Shown: positions 45,094 through 53,588 of the stretch, one piece after another
Position numbering within the stretch: position 1 is the stretch's first letter
Layout: each line of letters starts with the position of its first letter
Source of the DNA: Bin107 sp965221655
GTDB lineage: Bacteria; UBA8248
NCBI GenBank assembly: GCA_965221655.1
Contig: OZ244906.1
Coordinates: forward strand, 2,728,001 to 2,792,000
Length of the DNA: 64,000 nucleotides
Reading direction: 5' to 3'
Translations under genes and position numbers: made by a program
Notes under the pieces: generated by a model
Seen by the model: only the letters and a program-made list of their open reading frames with translations
What the model was told of the DNA's origin: nothing
The model's database searches: none

Positions 45094-45719
45094 GCAGGCG
45101 GTTTTGCGGAATCGACACCGGCGACGCCTGCGCGGTGGCGGTGCGCGAGGAGGGGCCGCCCGTCCGCTGGGTGTATTTCGAGACCCCGCCCCTGGAGCGG
45201 CTCACCGCGCGCTGTCGCGCCATATTCTCGGGGTTGGGAGTCGAGGCCTTCGTCGTGGACGGCGGCCCCCACACCCAGGCGGCGCGCGCTCTTTACGATC
45301 TCCATCCCGAGGGCGGCTTCATCTGGCGCCATACCGAGGGGGAGATGCACACGAAGAGCGTCTCGTTTCTGGGCGTGGAGCGTCGCCACGTGCGCATGCG
45401 CCGCGAAGATTTGCTGGATCACCTGGTCGAGGAGTTTCACGCGGGCGGAGCGTTGCTCCCCCGGCCTGCGAACGCGGAAGAAGAAGCGCTCCTCGCACAG
45501 GTGGAGCGCCATTTGACGAACCTGAGAAAAAAGCCGCGCATCCGCTCCTCCGGGGAGACGGTGCTGGCGTATGAGCGAAACGAGAACCATTTCGGCTTCG
45601 CCTGCGCCTATGCGCGGCTGGCCGAGTCGCTGGCCCGGAGCGAGGGAATCCTCTCACCCCCGGCGGGGGGTACGGTGGTTCCGCGCGCGCAGGGTCTGCG
45701 CATGCGCACGAGGAGATGA
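45090..45719 (+). CDS. Phage terminase large subunit, nuclease part (RNase H-like)
   Basis: This 209-residue protein reads as the C-terminal RNase H-fold nuclease of a large terminase: first acidic strand FCGIDTGDACAVAV, second in AFVVDGGPHT, and a C-terminal helix with NENHFGFACAYA. It follows the ATPase gene with a GTGA overlap, so the two polypeptides should be made in equal amounts and act as a two-part terminase. This differs from the usual single-chain enzyme; no frameshift signature is evident at the junction. Confidence 0.78.
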   Translation: MSRRFCGIDTGDACAVAVREEGPPVRWVYFETPPLERLTARCRAIFSGLGVEAFVVDGGPHTQAARALYDLHPEGGFIWRHTEGEMHTKSVSFLGVERRHVRMRREDLLDHLVEEFHAGGALLPRPANAEEEALLAQVERHLTNLRKKPRIRSSGETVLAYERNENHFGFACAYARLAESLARSEGILSPPAGGTVVPRAQGLRMRTRR

Positions 45720-47062
45720 AAATGGAGAAGACGACCCGCTTCGCACCCAGAATGAACACCCGCCCGAACGAAAAAAACCGCTTCGGGGCGACTGCCAGGC
45801 CCTTGCGCGCCGAAGTGGAGCCCGAAGGGAGGCTCTGGCGGCCTTTGGGCGAGGCGGTGCGCGCCCCCTACGCCCACGCGCGGATGCAGACGCTGGCGTA
45901 TGAACTCTGGCTCACCAACCTGATGGGACAGCGCCTGATAGAGATCGTCACTGATCACGTCGTCGGCGAGGGAGTGGGCTGGCACTCCGCGGATGCCCGC
46001 GCACTGCGCGCGGTCAAGGGGTTCTGGCACGATCCGGTGAACCAGATGGACGTGCGCTTCGAGCGGTTGGTCTCCGAGCTCGGCATCTTCGGCGAACTCC
46101 TGCTGCCCGTCGCCGTCTCGCGCTTCGAGGGCCGCGTTCGGCTGGGCTACGTGAGCCCCCGACTCATCGAGGAGGTGGTGATGGACCCGGACAACTGCGC
46201 CCTGCCCATCGGGGTCGTGCTGCGCGCGGAGGGGCTGAGCGGCCCTGCGCGCAAGGGCAAGAGAATCCGCACGGTACTGGGCGGCGACCCGCGCGGCTAC
46301 CTGAGTGCTTCCGCCCGCAGGGAGCGGGAACGCTTCTCAGACGGCGAGGCGTTCTTGTTCCAGATCAACAAGGCGAGCGACGCCACGCGCGGGGCTTCGG
46401 ACTTGCTCGCCGCCATCGACTGGATAGACACCTACGAGCGCTTCGTTTTCGACGCCGTCGAGCGCGCCCGCCTGCAAAACAGCTTTATCTACGACGTCAC
46501 CCTCAAGGGCGCGGGGCCGGAGCAGATAGCTGAGTGGCTCACCGAAAACGGCGTCGCCCCCAAGCCCTCCAGCGTGCGCGTCCACAACGAAAAAGAGGAG
46601 TGGCGGGCCGTCGCCCCCGACCTCAAGGCGGGAGAAAGCGGCGCCCAGGGCGTCGCCAGGATGATGCGCGGCCTGCTTCTGGGCGGTGCGGGGATTCCCA
46701 CCCACTGGTTCGCCCAGGGCGAGGACGTGAACCGGGCGTCGGCCGAGTCGATGGATCGCCCCACCCTCAAGAAGATGACGCGGCGCCAGCGCACCCTGCG
46801 CCACGTTTTGCAAATCATGGCCGATAAGCAGCTTGAAGAAGCCCACCGCGCGGGCGCACTGCCCGAGGAGGCCCTGCGCGCCGGGGCGTCTCCCGTGCTG
46901 CCGGACATCTCCGTGCGCGACACCGAGAAGATGTCGCAGGCACTCGAGCGTGTGAGCACGGCCCTTGAGACGGCGACCGCGCGCGGGTGGATGAGCGACG
47001 CGGCCGCGGGCAAACTCGTCACCCACCTCGCGGGCCAGTTCGGCATGAACCTTGAGGGGTAG
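45716..47062 (+). CDS. Phage portal protein
   Basis: This 448-residue protein has portal features: N-terminal YELWLTNLMGQRLIEIVTDHVVGEGVGW, a wing region with VRLGYVSPRLIEEVVMDPDN, the stem-like helices FVFDAVERARLQNSFIYDV and the C-terminal GIPTHWFAQGEDVNRASAESMDRPTLKKMTRRQ-like segment (positions about 320-355) typical of portal clip/stem. It overlaps the nuclease gene by ATGA. It is the last gene of piece B. Confidence 0.85.
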   Translation: MKMEKTTRFAPRMNTRPNEKNRFGATARPLRAEVEPEGRLWRPLGEAVRAPYAHARMQTLAYELWLTNLMGQRLIEIVTDHVVGEGVGWHSADARALRAVKGFWHDPVNQMDVRFERLVSELGIFGELLLPVAVSRFEGRVRLGYVSPRLIEEVVMDPDNCALPIGVVLRAEGLSGPARKGKRIRTVLGGDPRGYLSASARRERERFSDGEAFLFQINKASDATRGASDLLAAIDWIDTYERFVFDAVERARLQNSFIYDVTLKGAGPEQIAEWLTENGVAPKPSSVRVHNEKEEWRAVAPDLKAGESGAQGVARMMRGLLLGGAGIPTHWFAQGEDVNRASAESMDRPTLKKMTRRQRTLRHVLQIMADKQLEEAHRAGALPEEALRAGASPVLPDISVRDTEKMSQALERVSTALETATARGWMSDAAAGKLVTHLAGQFGMNLEG

Positions 47063-47171
47063 GGGGGTGCGTTGCATTCATCCTGATTTTTTATATGATG
47101 TTGAGGGTGCGGTCTGATACAGGTAGGATATCGAACACCTGAAAGCGAAAACCATATACAGGGGAAACGGA

Positions 47172-47486
47172 ATGTTCGCCCGCAGGGTTGGTCGCTTTTC
47201 TCCACTGTTTCCACGGCTTTCGTTACGCGACGTGGAGAAGGCCCGGGAGAGTCGGAGAAGGCTACAGACGGAACTCGAAAAAAGTCTGGACAGATGGAAA
47301 GACGAGCCGAACCCCGCTGATCCCTTGCAAAACGAAGCCTACGCGGTTGCGCTGTATTCTCTTTGGGCGGCTTTCTCGGAATCCCTGCATGGAAGCGGCT
47401 CCGGCTGGGAATCCGGCGTCGATCTGTATGCTTTCGACGAGGCGACGAAATACGAAAGGGCGGTGCATGACCGATTCAGGTTCTGA
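47172..47486 (+). CDS. Hypothetical protein (104 aa) after piece B
   Basis: The ATG at 47172 follows AGGGGAAACGG. The product is helical and charged: LRDVEKARESRRRLQTELEKSLDRWKDE, then an aromatic segment YAVALYSLWAAFSESLHG and VDLYAFDEATKYERAVHDRFRF. There is no signal or clear membrane span. Base composition is lower in GC than the phage and host genes around it. It overlaps the next gene by 20 bases. Family unknown. Confidence 0.55.
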   Translation: MFARRVGRFSPLFPRLSLRDVEKARESRRRLQTELEKSLDRWKDEPNPADPLQNEAYAVALYSLWAAFSESLHGSGSGWESGVDLYAFDEATKYERAVHDRFRF

Positions 47487-47958
47487 AAACGTGGACGCCG
47501 AAAAACCGGACGAAGCGCAACGAGCCCCCAACGTTCTACCGCCTTCGGGCCTTGGCCCCTCGGCGGAAAGCAATCGTGCGGAAGGCATTGTCGGACTGAG
47601 TTTCACGGGGCATTCCGGCCCGCCGTGGTCGAATCCGGATATCCTGCAGGGTCTGCCCCCGGAGCAGCGATACGATCTCCTCAAAAGTGCTTTGGCCGAA
47701 GGTGTTCGAAACGATGAGAATCAGTTTCAGTTCGCCAAACAAAAATTAACCTTGCAGGGGGAGATGCACAAAAGGGGCCAATGGTTTCTTTGGGTGGGTC
47801 TCGTCACTATCCTGGTTGCTTGCGTCGGCTTGTCTTGGCTGTTCCTGCAATTCGGAGCCAAGGAACTCATCACGCCAGTTTTAACGGGCTTGGGTGGTCT
47901 GGGGGCTGGATTCCTGGGTGGTTACGGATACGCTCGCCGATCCGGGGGAAATTCCTAG
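47467..47958 (+). CDS. Hypothetical membrane protein (163 aa)
   Basis: The N-terminal 90 residues are polar (DSGSENVDAEKPDEAQR, then GFTG-like LSFTGHSGPPWSNPDILQGLPPEQRYDLL). A helical linker follows. Two hydrophobic spans lie at about 108-128 (FLWVGLVTILVACVGLSWLF) and 134-153 (ITPVLTGLGGLGAGFLGGYG). It overlaps the preceding ORFan and shares its lower GC content. Both probably arrived together. Function unknown. Confidence 0.6.
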   Translation: MTDSGSENVDAEKPDEAQRAPNVLPPSGLGPSAESNRAEGIVGLSFTGHSGPPWSNPDILQGLPPEQRYDLLKSALAEGVRNDENQFQFAKQKLTLQGEMHKRGQWFLWVGLVTILVACVGLSWLFLQFGAKELITPVLTGLGGLGAGFLGGYGYARRSGGNS

Positions 47959-47974
47959 CCGTTCGTCTTACCCC

Positions 47975-49069
47975 TCACTCCACGAAATCGTGCACCGAGG
48001 CCAGCGGGGTTCCGTCCTTGCGCGTAATCGCGCGGGTGACGCTCAGGTTGTAGCTCGCCGTGAGCACGGCGTTCATGTGGCGGCCGTGGCCGCCGGCGAC
48101 GACGATGAGCACGTCCTCGGGCCGGGGGACGATGGGGGCCATGTCCTCCTCCTCATCGAGGTCGACAAAAGGGGCGAGCGGCGTCATGCCGAAGCCGCCC
48201 CTGTCGCGCAGCAGGCGAATCGGCTGGCGCGCCGTCTCGAAGAGATACTGCGACACGTCGGCCTTTGACCACCCTTGATCCGCAAGCCAGCAAGCGGCCT
48301 CCGCCGTCAGGACGAGCATCTGCTCGCTCGGCAGCCCGCTTCGGTACACCCCGTTCGCCCCCAGCGTGCACAGGGCGGAGGCCGCAGTGCCCAGGTACTT
48401 ATGCGGCGTTTTGCTCACGAGGTCGTTGACGTTGTGCGGCGCCTCCGCACAGAGCATGGTGACGGCGGAGGTTTCGGGGGCGAAGCCGCGGTCGACGTGA
48501 AACGCCGGCCAGGGGCTGCCCTCCTCGTCCTCGCCGATGGTGTAGGAGAACTTGCCGGGATGGCCGTGGGTGGCCATGTCCGTGACGCCCGGTATGCCGC
48601 CGCCCACGTTCGTCATCAAGAGCCTGACGGCGCGCCCCAGCGTGGCGTTGGCGCGGAAGCCCTGGCCGAACACGTTCTGGCGGCAGTTCACCTCCAGCTC
48701 GTTGCGCACCGGGCCGTGGACGATCATCAGGTGCGCGCCGGGGTGGGTGGTCGTCTGGCGGCCGTAGAGGTTATAAGCGGGGTCGGTCATGGCCCCAAGA
48801 GCGGCGATCAGCACGGGCAGGTATGCGGGCAGACACCCCGCCATCACGGCGTTGACGGCGATGCTCTCCACCGTGGCGGGCGCGTTTTTGGGCGGCACGC
48901 GGGCGATGACGTCTCCCGGCGCGTAGTCGGTATAGCGCAGCATGTGCGCGACGCGCTCCTCGGTCGGCGGAATGACGGGCAGGCCGTCCGTCCAGCCCTG
49001 CGCGTAGAAATGATCGAACACCGCGCCTGCGTCGCGCGCGAGGGCTATCTTGCGGGCGGGCGCGCTCAC
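47975..49069 (-). CDS. Conserved-looking partner of the UGSC selenoprotein (364 aa)
   Basis: I cannot assign this 364-residue soluble protein to a known enzyme. Distinct segments are FYAQGWTDGLPVIPPTEERV near the N-terminus, ESIAVNAVMAGCLPAYLPVL, NVGGGIPGVTDMATHGHPGKFSY and VAGGHGRHMNAVLT near the C-terminus. Cysteines in MAGCLP, VNCRQN and MLCAEAPHN could be redox-active. The GTG start at 49069 lies seven bases after the stop of the UGSC gene, indicating cotranscription and functional linkage. Confidence 0.75.
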   Translation of the reverse strand: MSAPARKIALARDAGAVFDHFYAQGWTDGLPVIPPTEERVAHMLRYTDYAPGDVIARVPPKNAPATVESIAVNAVMAGCLPAYLPVLIAALGAMTDPAYNLYGRQTTTHPGAHLMIVHGPVRNELEVNCRQNVFGQGFRANATLGRAVRLLMTNVGGGIPGVTDMATHGHPGKFSYTIGEDEEGSPWPAFHVDRGFAPETSAVTMLCAEAPHNVNDLVSKTPHKYLGTAASALCTLGANGVYRSGLPSEQMLVLTAEAACWLADQGWSKADVSQYLFETARQPIRLLRDRGGFGMTPLAPFVDLDEEEDMAPIVPRPEDVLIVVAGGHGRHMNAVLTASYNLSVTRAITRKDGTPLASVHDFVE

Positions 49070-49076
49070 GGCGAAC

Positions 49077-49622
49077 TCAAGAGCACGCTCGGGTGAGGGC
49101 GGCCGCCAGGGGTGCGCCCGCCCGGGCGGACATCTCCTCCACCTCCGCGCGCGCCCGGCCCGCTACGGGGTGTGGCAGCGTGACCAGGGGCAACTCGCCC
49201 ATCCTGTGCAGGCGGGTGAGTTGTCTGGCGTAGGAGGCGAAGGCGTCGGTTACGATGGTGGCCGTGGGCAGCCCCCTTTTCTCGAAGGCGACGCTGTCGT
49301 GGATACTCCACGACGTGCACGAGCCTCAGTCGCCCAGGGCGGAGACCACCGCGTCGCACTCTGCGCCCACGCGCTCGAGGAGGTCCGCGGGCGCTCCGCT
49401 CACCGACTCTTTTCGGTAGCGCAGTACGCGCACACCGGGAAAACGCTTCTCCAGCCCGGCGCCCAGCACGTCGAAAATCTCGTCAGTAAAATCCTTGGTG
49501 TTGTTGATGAGGCCGACGGCCTTGTCGTTGAGATTCTCGGGCCGCGCCGCCATGGCGGCCTCCGCACCAGAGGCTTGCGCCACGGGCTCGTAGACGAGAA
49601 TTTTCTCTTGTTCGCCGCTCAT
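49077..49622 (-). CDS. UGSC family selenoprotein
   Basis: The frame runs through an in-frame UGA at 49328-49326. Residues 99-102 read U-G-S-C, the motif after which the UGSC (seleno)protein family is named. The surrounding segments VRVLRYRKESVSGAP, CDAVVSALGD before, and TSWSIHDSVAFEKRGLPTATIVTDAFA after the UGA form one continuous family-like domain; the protein ends TRACS. Total length is 181 residues. ATG 49622 follows GGAGG with six bases spacing. A perfect 7-bp SECIS-like hairpin follows the UGA. Function is unknown; a redox role is likely. An ordinary gene caller would stop at codon 98. Confidence 0.92.
49296..49314 (-). promoter_or_regulatory. SECIS-like hairpin for the UGSC selenoprotein
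   Basis: On the minus strand GTCGTGG/CCACGAC forms a perfect 7-bp stem with the loop AGUAU. The loop begins 18 bases after the UGA and has G at its second position, fitting bacterial SECIS requirements. Confidence 0.82.
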
Positions 49623-49796
49623 GTCCATCCTCCCGTGTGCGATGCCCGCAAGAGGTTGTGGTTGTCCGCTCGTGCGCGTTCATTCTAGCCGAAGAGGCAA
49701 GCCGCGCAAAAGAGCGGGTTTTCGGTATGCCGGCTTTGGGGACGGCGTGGAGCCTTCGGGGGAGGGGTGCGCCGCAATGCGCCGGGTCGGACGTCC

Positions 49797-50798
49797 TCAG
49801 GCGCGTCCGCGCACCGCACCGCTCCAGGTGCGCATGAAGGCGGTTCTGTCGGGCAGGTTGTTGTTGATGCGCAGGCCGCGGACGCCCATTTTTTCCAGCT
49901 CTTCGAGACGCTTTCGGCATTCGGCGGGCGTGCCCACGACGGCGAAGCGTTCGGCGAGGTATTCTCCCAGGCCGAACCGATCCACGAGCGCGGCGTTGTG
50001 CGACTTCTCGATGAAGCCGTGTTGGGAGGTGTCGTAACCCTCCCGCAGCGCGCGGATGCCCGCCTCGAGTTCCTTCGGCACCCGCTTGCCCTTGAGCGTG
50101 AAGGCGAACGAGTGATGCGCACTGGCCGCCAGAGCGGTGCGGATGTCGCGGCGCGCGCGTGCGCCGTCCGCATCCACGTGGGCGTCCGCCAGCCACCAGA
50201 GGTCCAGATCTTCCACACGCCTGCCGGACTTGCGCGCACCCTCGTCGATGAGCGTGAGGGTGTCCGCCACCACCTCGGGAACGAGACCCGTGCCGATGAT
50301 GACGCCGTCGGCCACCTCGCCCGCCAGGCGCAGGGTTTTGGGGCCTTCCGCCGCGATGTGAATCGGCACGCGGGAGCGGTGCCAGCTCAGGCGGCTCTCC
50401 CTGTCGCGGTACAGGGCGCTTCCCTCTTCGAGCAGCCCTCGCACGGCGAGCACGTAGGCGCGCAACTCGGCGAGCTTCGCGGGCTTGAGCCCCAGGTTCA
50501 GCACCGCGCTGTCGCCCGTGGCGATTCCCCAGAAGGCGCGCCCGCCCGATAGTTCGTCGAGCGTTCCCATCGCACTCGCCGCCACGGCGGGGTGGCGCGT
50601 GAGGGGGTTCGTCACGCACGGGCCGAAAATGACGTTGCGCGTCCGCATGGCGCATACCGCACTCGACACGTAAACCTCGCGGTAGAGCGATTGCGAGTCG
50701 GGGATGAACACCGCCTCGAACCCGCACTCCTCCGCGCATCTGCACCACGCGCCAAAAGTGTCTGTCTCGGGTGGCCGCATGGAGATTCCGTGTCGCAT
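49797..50798 (-). CDS. LLM class F420-dependent oxidoreductase (copy 1)
   Basis: This 333-residue luciferase-like enzyme resembles the methylene-tetrahydromethanopterin reductase (Mer)-type F420 enzymes. GIATGDSAVLNLGLKPAKL, FGPCVTNPLTRHPAVAASA and AAEGPKTLRLAGEVADGVIIGTGL are typical. It is closely related to the next gene upstream, so the pair arose by duplication. The start is the ATG at 50798, three bases after the stop of its paralogue. F420 cofactor use is inferred from family and the cof genes at 62-64 kb. Confidence 0.88.
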   Translation of the reverse strand: MRHGISMRPPETDTFGAWCRCAEECGFEAVFIPDSQSLYREVYVSSAVCAMRTRNVIFGPCVTNPLTRHPAVAASAMGTLDELSGGRAFWGIATGDSAVLNLGLKPAKLAELRAYVLAVRGLLEEGSALYRDRESRLSWHRSRVPIHIAAEGPKTLRLAGEVADGVIIGTGLVPEVVADTLTLIDEGARKSGRRVEDLDLWWLADAHVDADGARARRDIRTALAASAHHSFAFTLKGKRVPKELEAGIRALREGYDTSQHGFIEKSHNAALVDRFGLGEYLAERFAVVGTPAECRKRLEELEKMGVRGLRINNNLPDRTAFMRTWSGAVRGRA

Positions 50799-50801
50799 GG
50801 C

Positions 50802-51812
50802 TCAGCCCCTCCCGGCGCGCGCTCTTACCTCGCGGCTCCAGGTGCGGATGAAGGCCGGCTTGTCGGGCACGTGGGCGGAGAGGCGGAGGTTCTCCACCCC
50901 CACGGCCCGGAGGCTCTCGACGCGCGCGGCGCACTCCGCGGGGGTTCCCGCAATGGCGAAGCGCTCGAGCAGGTAGGAGCGCAGGCCGAGGCTGTCCACG
51001 AGGTCCGCGTTGGTTTGCTTGTCCACCATCTCGTGTTCGTGAGATGCGTATTGCCGCTCAAGAGCGCGCACGGCGGAGTGGAGTTCCGCGGGCACCCGCT
51101 TGCCCTCGAGCGTGAAGCGAAAGGCGTGTTGCGCACTGGCGGCGAGGGCGGTGCGCACCTCCTCGCGCGCACGGTCGCCGTCCTCGTTCACGTTCACCTT
51201 GACGATCCACCACACGTCGAGGTCGTCCACGCGGCGGCCCGCCTTTTTCGCGCCCTCCTCCAGCCAGCCGAGAGAGTCGGCCACCACCTCGGGGGTGAGG
51301 CCCGCTCCCAGAATGACGCCGTCGGCCACCTCGCCCGCCAGACGTGTGGTGCGCGGCCCCTCGGCGGCGAGGTAGATGGGAACGCGCCTTTGGTGCCAGG
51401 TCAGCCTGCACGTCTTTTCCCGGTAGGTCGCCGCTCCTTCTTCGAGCATTCCGCGCACGGCGCGGATGTATTCCCTCAAATCGTCGACCCGCGCGGGCTT
51501 GAGGCCCAGGTTCAGCACCGCGCTGTCGCCCGTGGCGATCCCGAACAGCGCGCGCCCGCCGGAGAGTTCGTTCACGGTGGCGATGGCGCTCGCCGCGGCC
51601 GCGGGGTGGCGCGTGAGCGGGTTGGTTACGTTGGGACCCAGCAGGACGTGCTCGGTGTGCGCCGCGCAGACGGCGCACGAGACGTAAAGCTCCCGGTAGA
51701 GGGATTGCGAATCCGGCACCCAGATGACGTCGAAGCCCGCCCCCTCGGCGAGTGCGCACCAGCGTGCATAGGTCGCGGGCGCGGGGGGCAGCATGGCGAT
51801 GCCGTGTTTCAT
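50802..51812 (-). CDS. LLM class F420-dependent oxidoreductase (copy 2)
   Basis: This 336-residue paralogue of the downstream gene keeps the same segments (LGPNVTNPLTRHPAAAASA, GIATGDSAVLNLGLKPARV, AAEGPRTTRLAGEVADGVILGAGL). The two may form a heteromer or act on successive substrates. Its ATG is one base after the stop of the dehydrogenase gene, so translation is tightly coupled. Substrate unknown. Confidence 0.88.
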   Translation of the reverse strand: MKHGIAMLPPAPATYARWCALAEGAGFDVIWVPDSQSLYRELYVSCAVCAAHTEHVLLGPNVTNPLTRHPAAAASAIATVNELSGGRALFGIATGDSAVLNLGLKPARVDDLREYIRAVRGMLEEGAATYREKTCRLTWHQRRVPIYLAAEGPRTTRLAGEVADGVILGAGLTPEVVADSLGWLEEGAKKAGRRVDDLDVWWIVKVNVNEDGDRAREEVRTALAASAQHAFRFTLEGKRVPAELHSAVRALERQYASHEHEMVDKQTNADLVDSLGLRSYLLERFAIAGTPAECAARVESLRAVGVENLRLSAHVPDKPAFIRTWSREVRARAGRG

Positions 51813-51813
51813 C

Positions 51814-52728
51814 TTAAGCCTTCTCCTCTGGTGCGATGCGCACCTGCACGCCGCCCGCGCGCTCTTCCTGGAGCGTCATCGCGCGCCGGGCGTCGTCCTC
51901 TCCCCAGCCCCGTTCGACGCCGGCCGTGAGTTCGCGGTAGGCGATGTCGCCTATCTCCATGGGCACGGCGTGTTCGCGGGCGAGCTCCAGGGCGAGGCCC
52001 ACGTCCTTCACCGCGCCTTTCATCGGAAAATGGGGGGCGTCGAATTTCCCCCGCAGAAACGTTTCAGGAAAGATGAAGTGAAAGTGCACGCCCCGGCCCA
52101 CCGCGCCGTTTTGAATCGCCTCGGCCACCGCCTGGGGCGCGGCCCCCGCCTTGACGCCCAGGGTGTAGCATTCCGCCGCCGCTGCCTGGATGGCGTAGCC
52201 CAGGCAGTTGTGGGCGAGCTTGCAGATGGTGCCGCTGCCGATTTCGCCCGCGTAGGTCAGGCGATCCCCGATGGCTTCGAGAACGGGCCTGCAACGCTCG
52301 TAGACCTCCCGCTCGCCACCCACCATGACGGCGAGCCGCCGCGTCCTGGCCCCGATGGTGGAGCCGCTCACCGGGGCGTCGAGCACGTGCGCGCCGAGCG
52401 CGCGGAACTTTTGGTGGATCGCGCGGATGCGGGCGGGGTATCCCGTGCTGAGGTCCACGTAGACGCCGCCTGCGGCGATGCCCTCGATGATGCCGCCGGC
52501 TCCCGTGGCGACGGCGTCGACCTCATCCGGCCCCGGCAGCGAGGTGAACACGAGGTCGCACGCGCGGGCGACCTGTTTGGGTGTGTCCGCCCACGCGGCG
52601 CCGCGCTCCAGGTGCGCGGCGGCCGCTGTGCGCACGGCGTCGTGAACGAGGAGTTCGTGCCCCGCCTCCTGGAGGTTGGCCGCCATGGGGCCGCCCATCT
52701 TCCCCAACCCGATGAATCCGATTCGCAT
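51814..52728 (-). CDS. NAD(P)-binding beta-hydroxyacid dehydrogenase
   Basis: This 304-residue protein has the Rossmann motif FIGLGKMGGPMAANL, the substrate segment DAPVSGSTIGARTRRLAVMVGGE and the catalytic-lysine region GSGTICKLAHNCLGYA. It belongs to the 3-hydroxyisobutyrate/6-phosphogluconate-like family. The ATG at 52728 has AAGGAGG upstream; a GTG at 52761 overlaps the OsmC stop but lacks a ribosome site. It links the OsmC selenoprotein and two luciferase-like genes in one operon. Confidence 0.9.
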   Translation of the reverse strand: MRIGFIGLGKMGGPMAANLQEAGHELLVHDAVRTAAAAHLERGAAWADTPKQVARACDLVFTSLPGPDEVDAVATGAGGIIEGIAAGGVYVDLSTGYPARIRAIHQKFRALGAHVLDAPVSGSTIGARTRRLAVMVGGEREVYERCRPVLEAIGDRLTYAGEIGSGTICKLAHNCLGYAIQAAAAECYTLGVKAGAAPQAVAEAIQNGAVGRGVHFHFIFPETFLRGKFDAPHFPMKGAVKDVGLALELAREHAVPMEIGDIAYRELTAGVERGWGEDDARRAMTLQEERAGGVQVRIAPEEKA

Positions 52729-52757
52729 CACGGCCTCCTTTTCGTTGGTGGCGTCGC

Positions 52758-53252
52758 TCACACCCGCTCGGGAGGCGCCTCGCCCTCTCCCAGGACGACG
52801 ATGCTTTCCTCGAGTCGGGGCGGCGTCACCAGCGTGTTGTGGATGGGGCAGTTCGCGAGCTCCTCGAGAAGCTCCGCGCGTTGTTCTTCCGTAACGTCGC
52901 CGCGCACGTAGTAGCTCGTGCGTATGACGCCGATGGAGAGTTTCCGGCGCTCGGGGTCTGCATGGTAATCCGCGTGGAACTTCGGCGTGATGTTGCGCTT
53001 GAACTCCGCGTGCACCTCCACGTCGTCGATGCGGATGCCCCTGCTCTTCGCTGCTCCCAGCAGCGTGTAGAGGCCTCAGCCCGCGTGGCCCGCGACGAAG
53101 AACTCAAACGGCGTGGCGGCGAGGTCGGTGCCGCCCCGGGTTTCGGGCTCGTCGAGCACGTAGGAATGTTTGCCCGTGGTGGTGAACATCTGGAGTTGGG
53201 TGCCCCCGATGAGGCGCAGGACGACTTGCGGGGTGTTCGGTCTTTCCGGCAT
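52758..53252 (-). CDS. OsmC-like selenoprotein
   Basis: The 164-residue frame runs through an in-frame UGA at 53078-53076. Selenocysteine 59 (FVAGHAG-U-GLYTLLGAA) replaces the first catalytic Cys of OsmC/Ohr peroxidases; the second, Cys135 in ANCPIHNTL, is present. Sequence on both sides is OsmC-like (PFEFFVAGHAG before; KRNITPKFHADYHAD and the paired C-terminal helix after). OsmC proteins reduce organic hydroperoxides. ATG 53252 follows GAGGAG. A perfect 7-bp hairpin with a GGG loop follows the UGA. It is the first gene of the operon. A gene caller would give only a truncated C-terminal half. Confidence 0.92.
53049..53065 (-). promoter_or_regulatory. SECIS-like hairpin for the OsmC selenoprotein
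   Basis: CGCTGCT/AGCAGCG pairs perfectly around a GGG loop on the minus strand, starting the loop 17 bases after the UGA. Loop sequence and distance fit bacterial SECIS elements. Confidence 0.85.
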
Positions 53253-53379
53253 GGAGTGCTCCTCGTCGTTGCTGGTGGTCGGATGCGCTTGATTCTAGCA
53301 GAGAGGCGGGTAGGATTTCTCCCTGCATGCAGATTGCCGCCGCCCCTTTACAACGCCCGAGCGGAAGGAGGAACACGCC

Positions 53380-53574
53380 TTGAGCTTTCACCACGCCCGC
53401 GAAGTATTCGTCGAACTGCGCGATTCGGTCAACGAAGAGGATGCGCCCGAGAAGTACCAGCTCTACCAGGGGCTCGTGCTGCTTGCCGAGGGATTCGAGT
53501 ACGACTTCAACATGCTCAAGAACAGGCTGCAGCAACTCGAAATCGAGATGCGCAAGGGCGCGGGCGGCGCATAG
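53380..53574 (+). CDS. Small helical hypothetical protein (64 aa)
   Basis: TTG at 53380 follows AAGGAGG. The 64-residue product is helical (REVFVELRDSVNEED, EKYQLYQGLVLLAEGFEYDFNMLKNRLQQLEIEMRKG), probably a small coiled-coil protein. It has no known family to my eye. It is divergent from the OsmC operon and is followed by a clear terminator, supporting a real single-gene unit. Confidence 0.65.
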   Translation: MSFHHAREVFVELRDSVNEEDAPEKYQLYQGLVLLAEGFEYDFNMLKNRLQQLEIEMRKGAGGA

Positions 53575-53588
53575 GCGCACAAAAAAGA

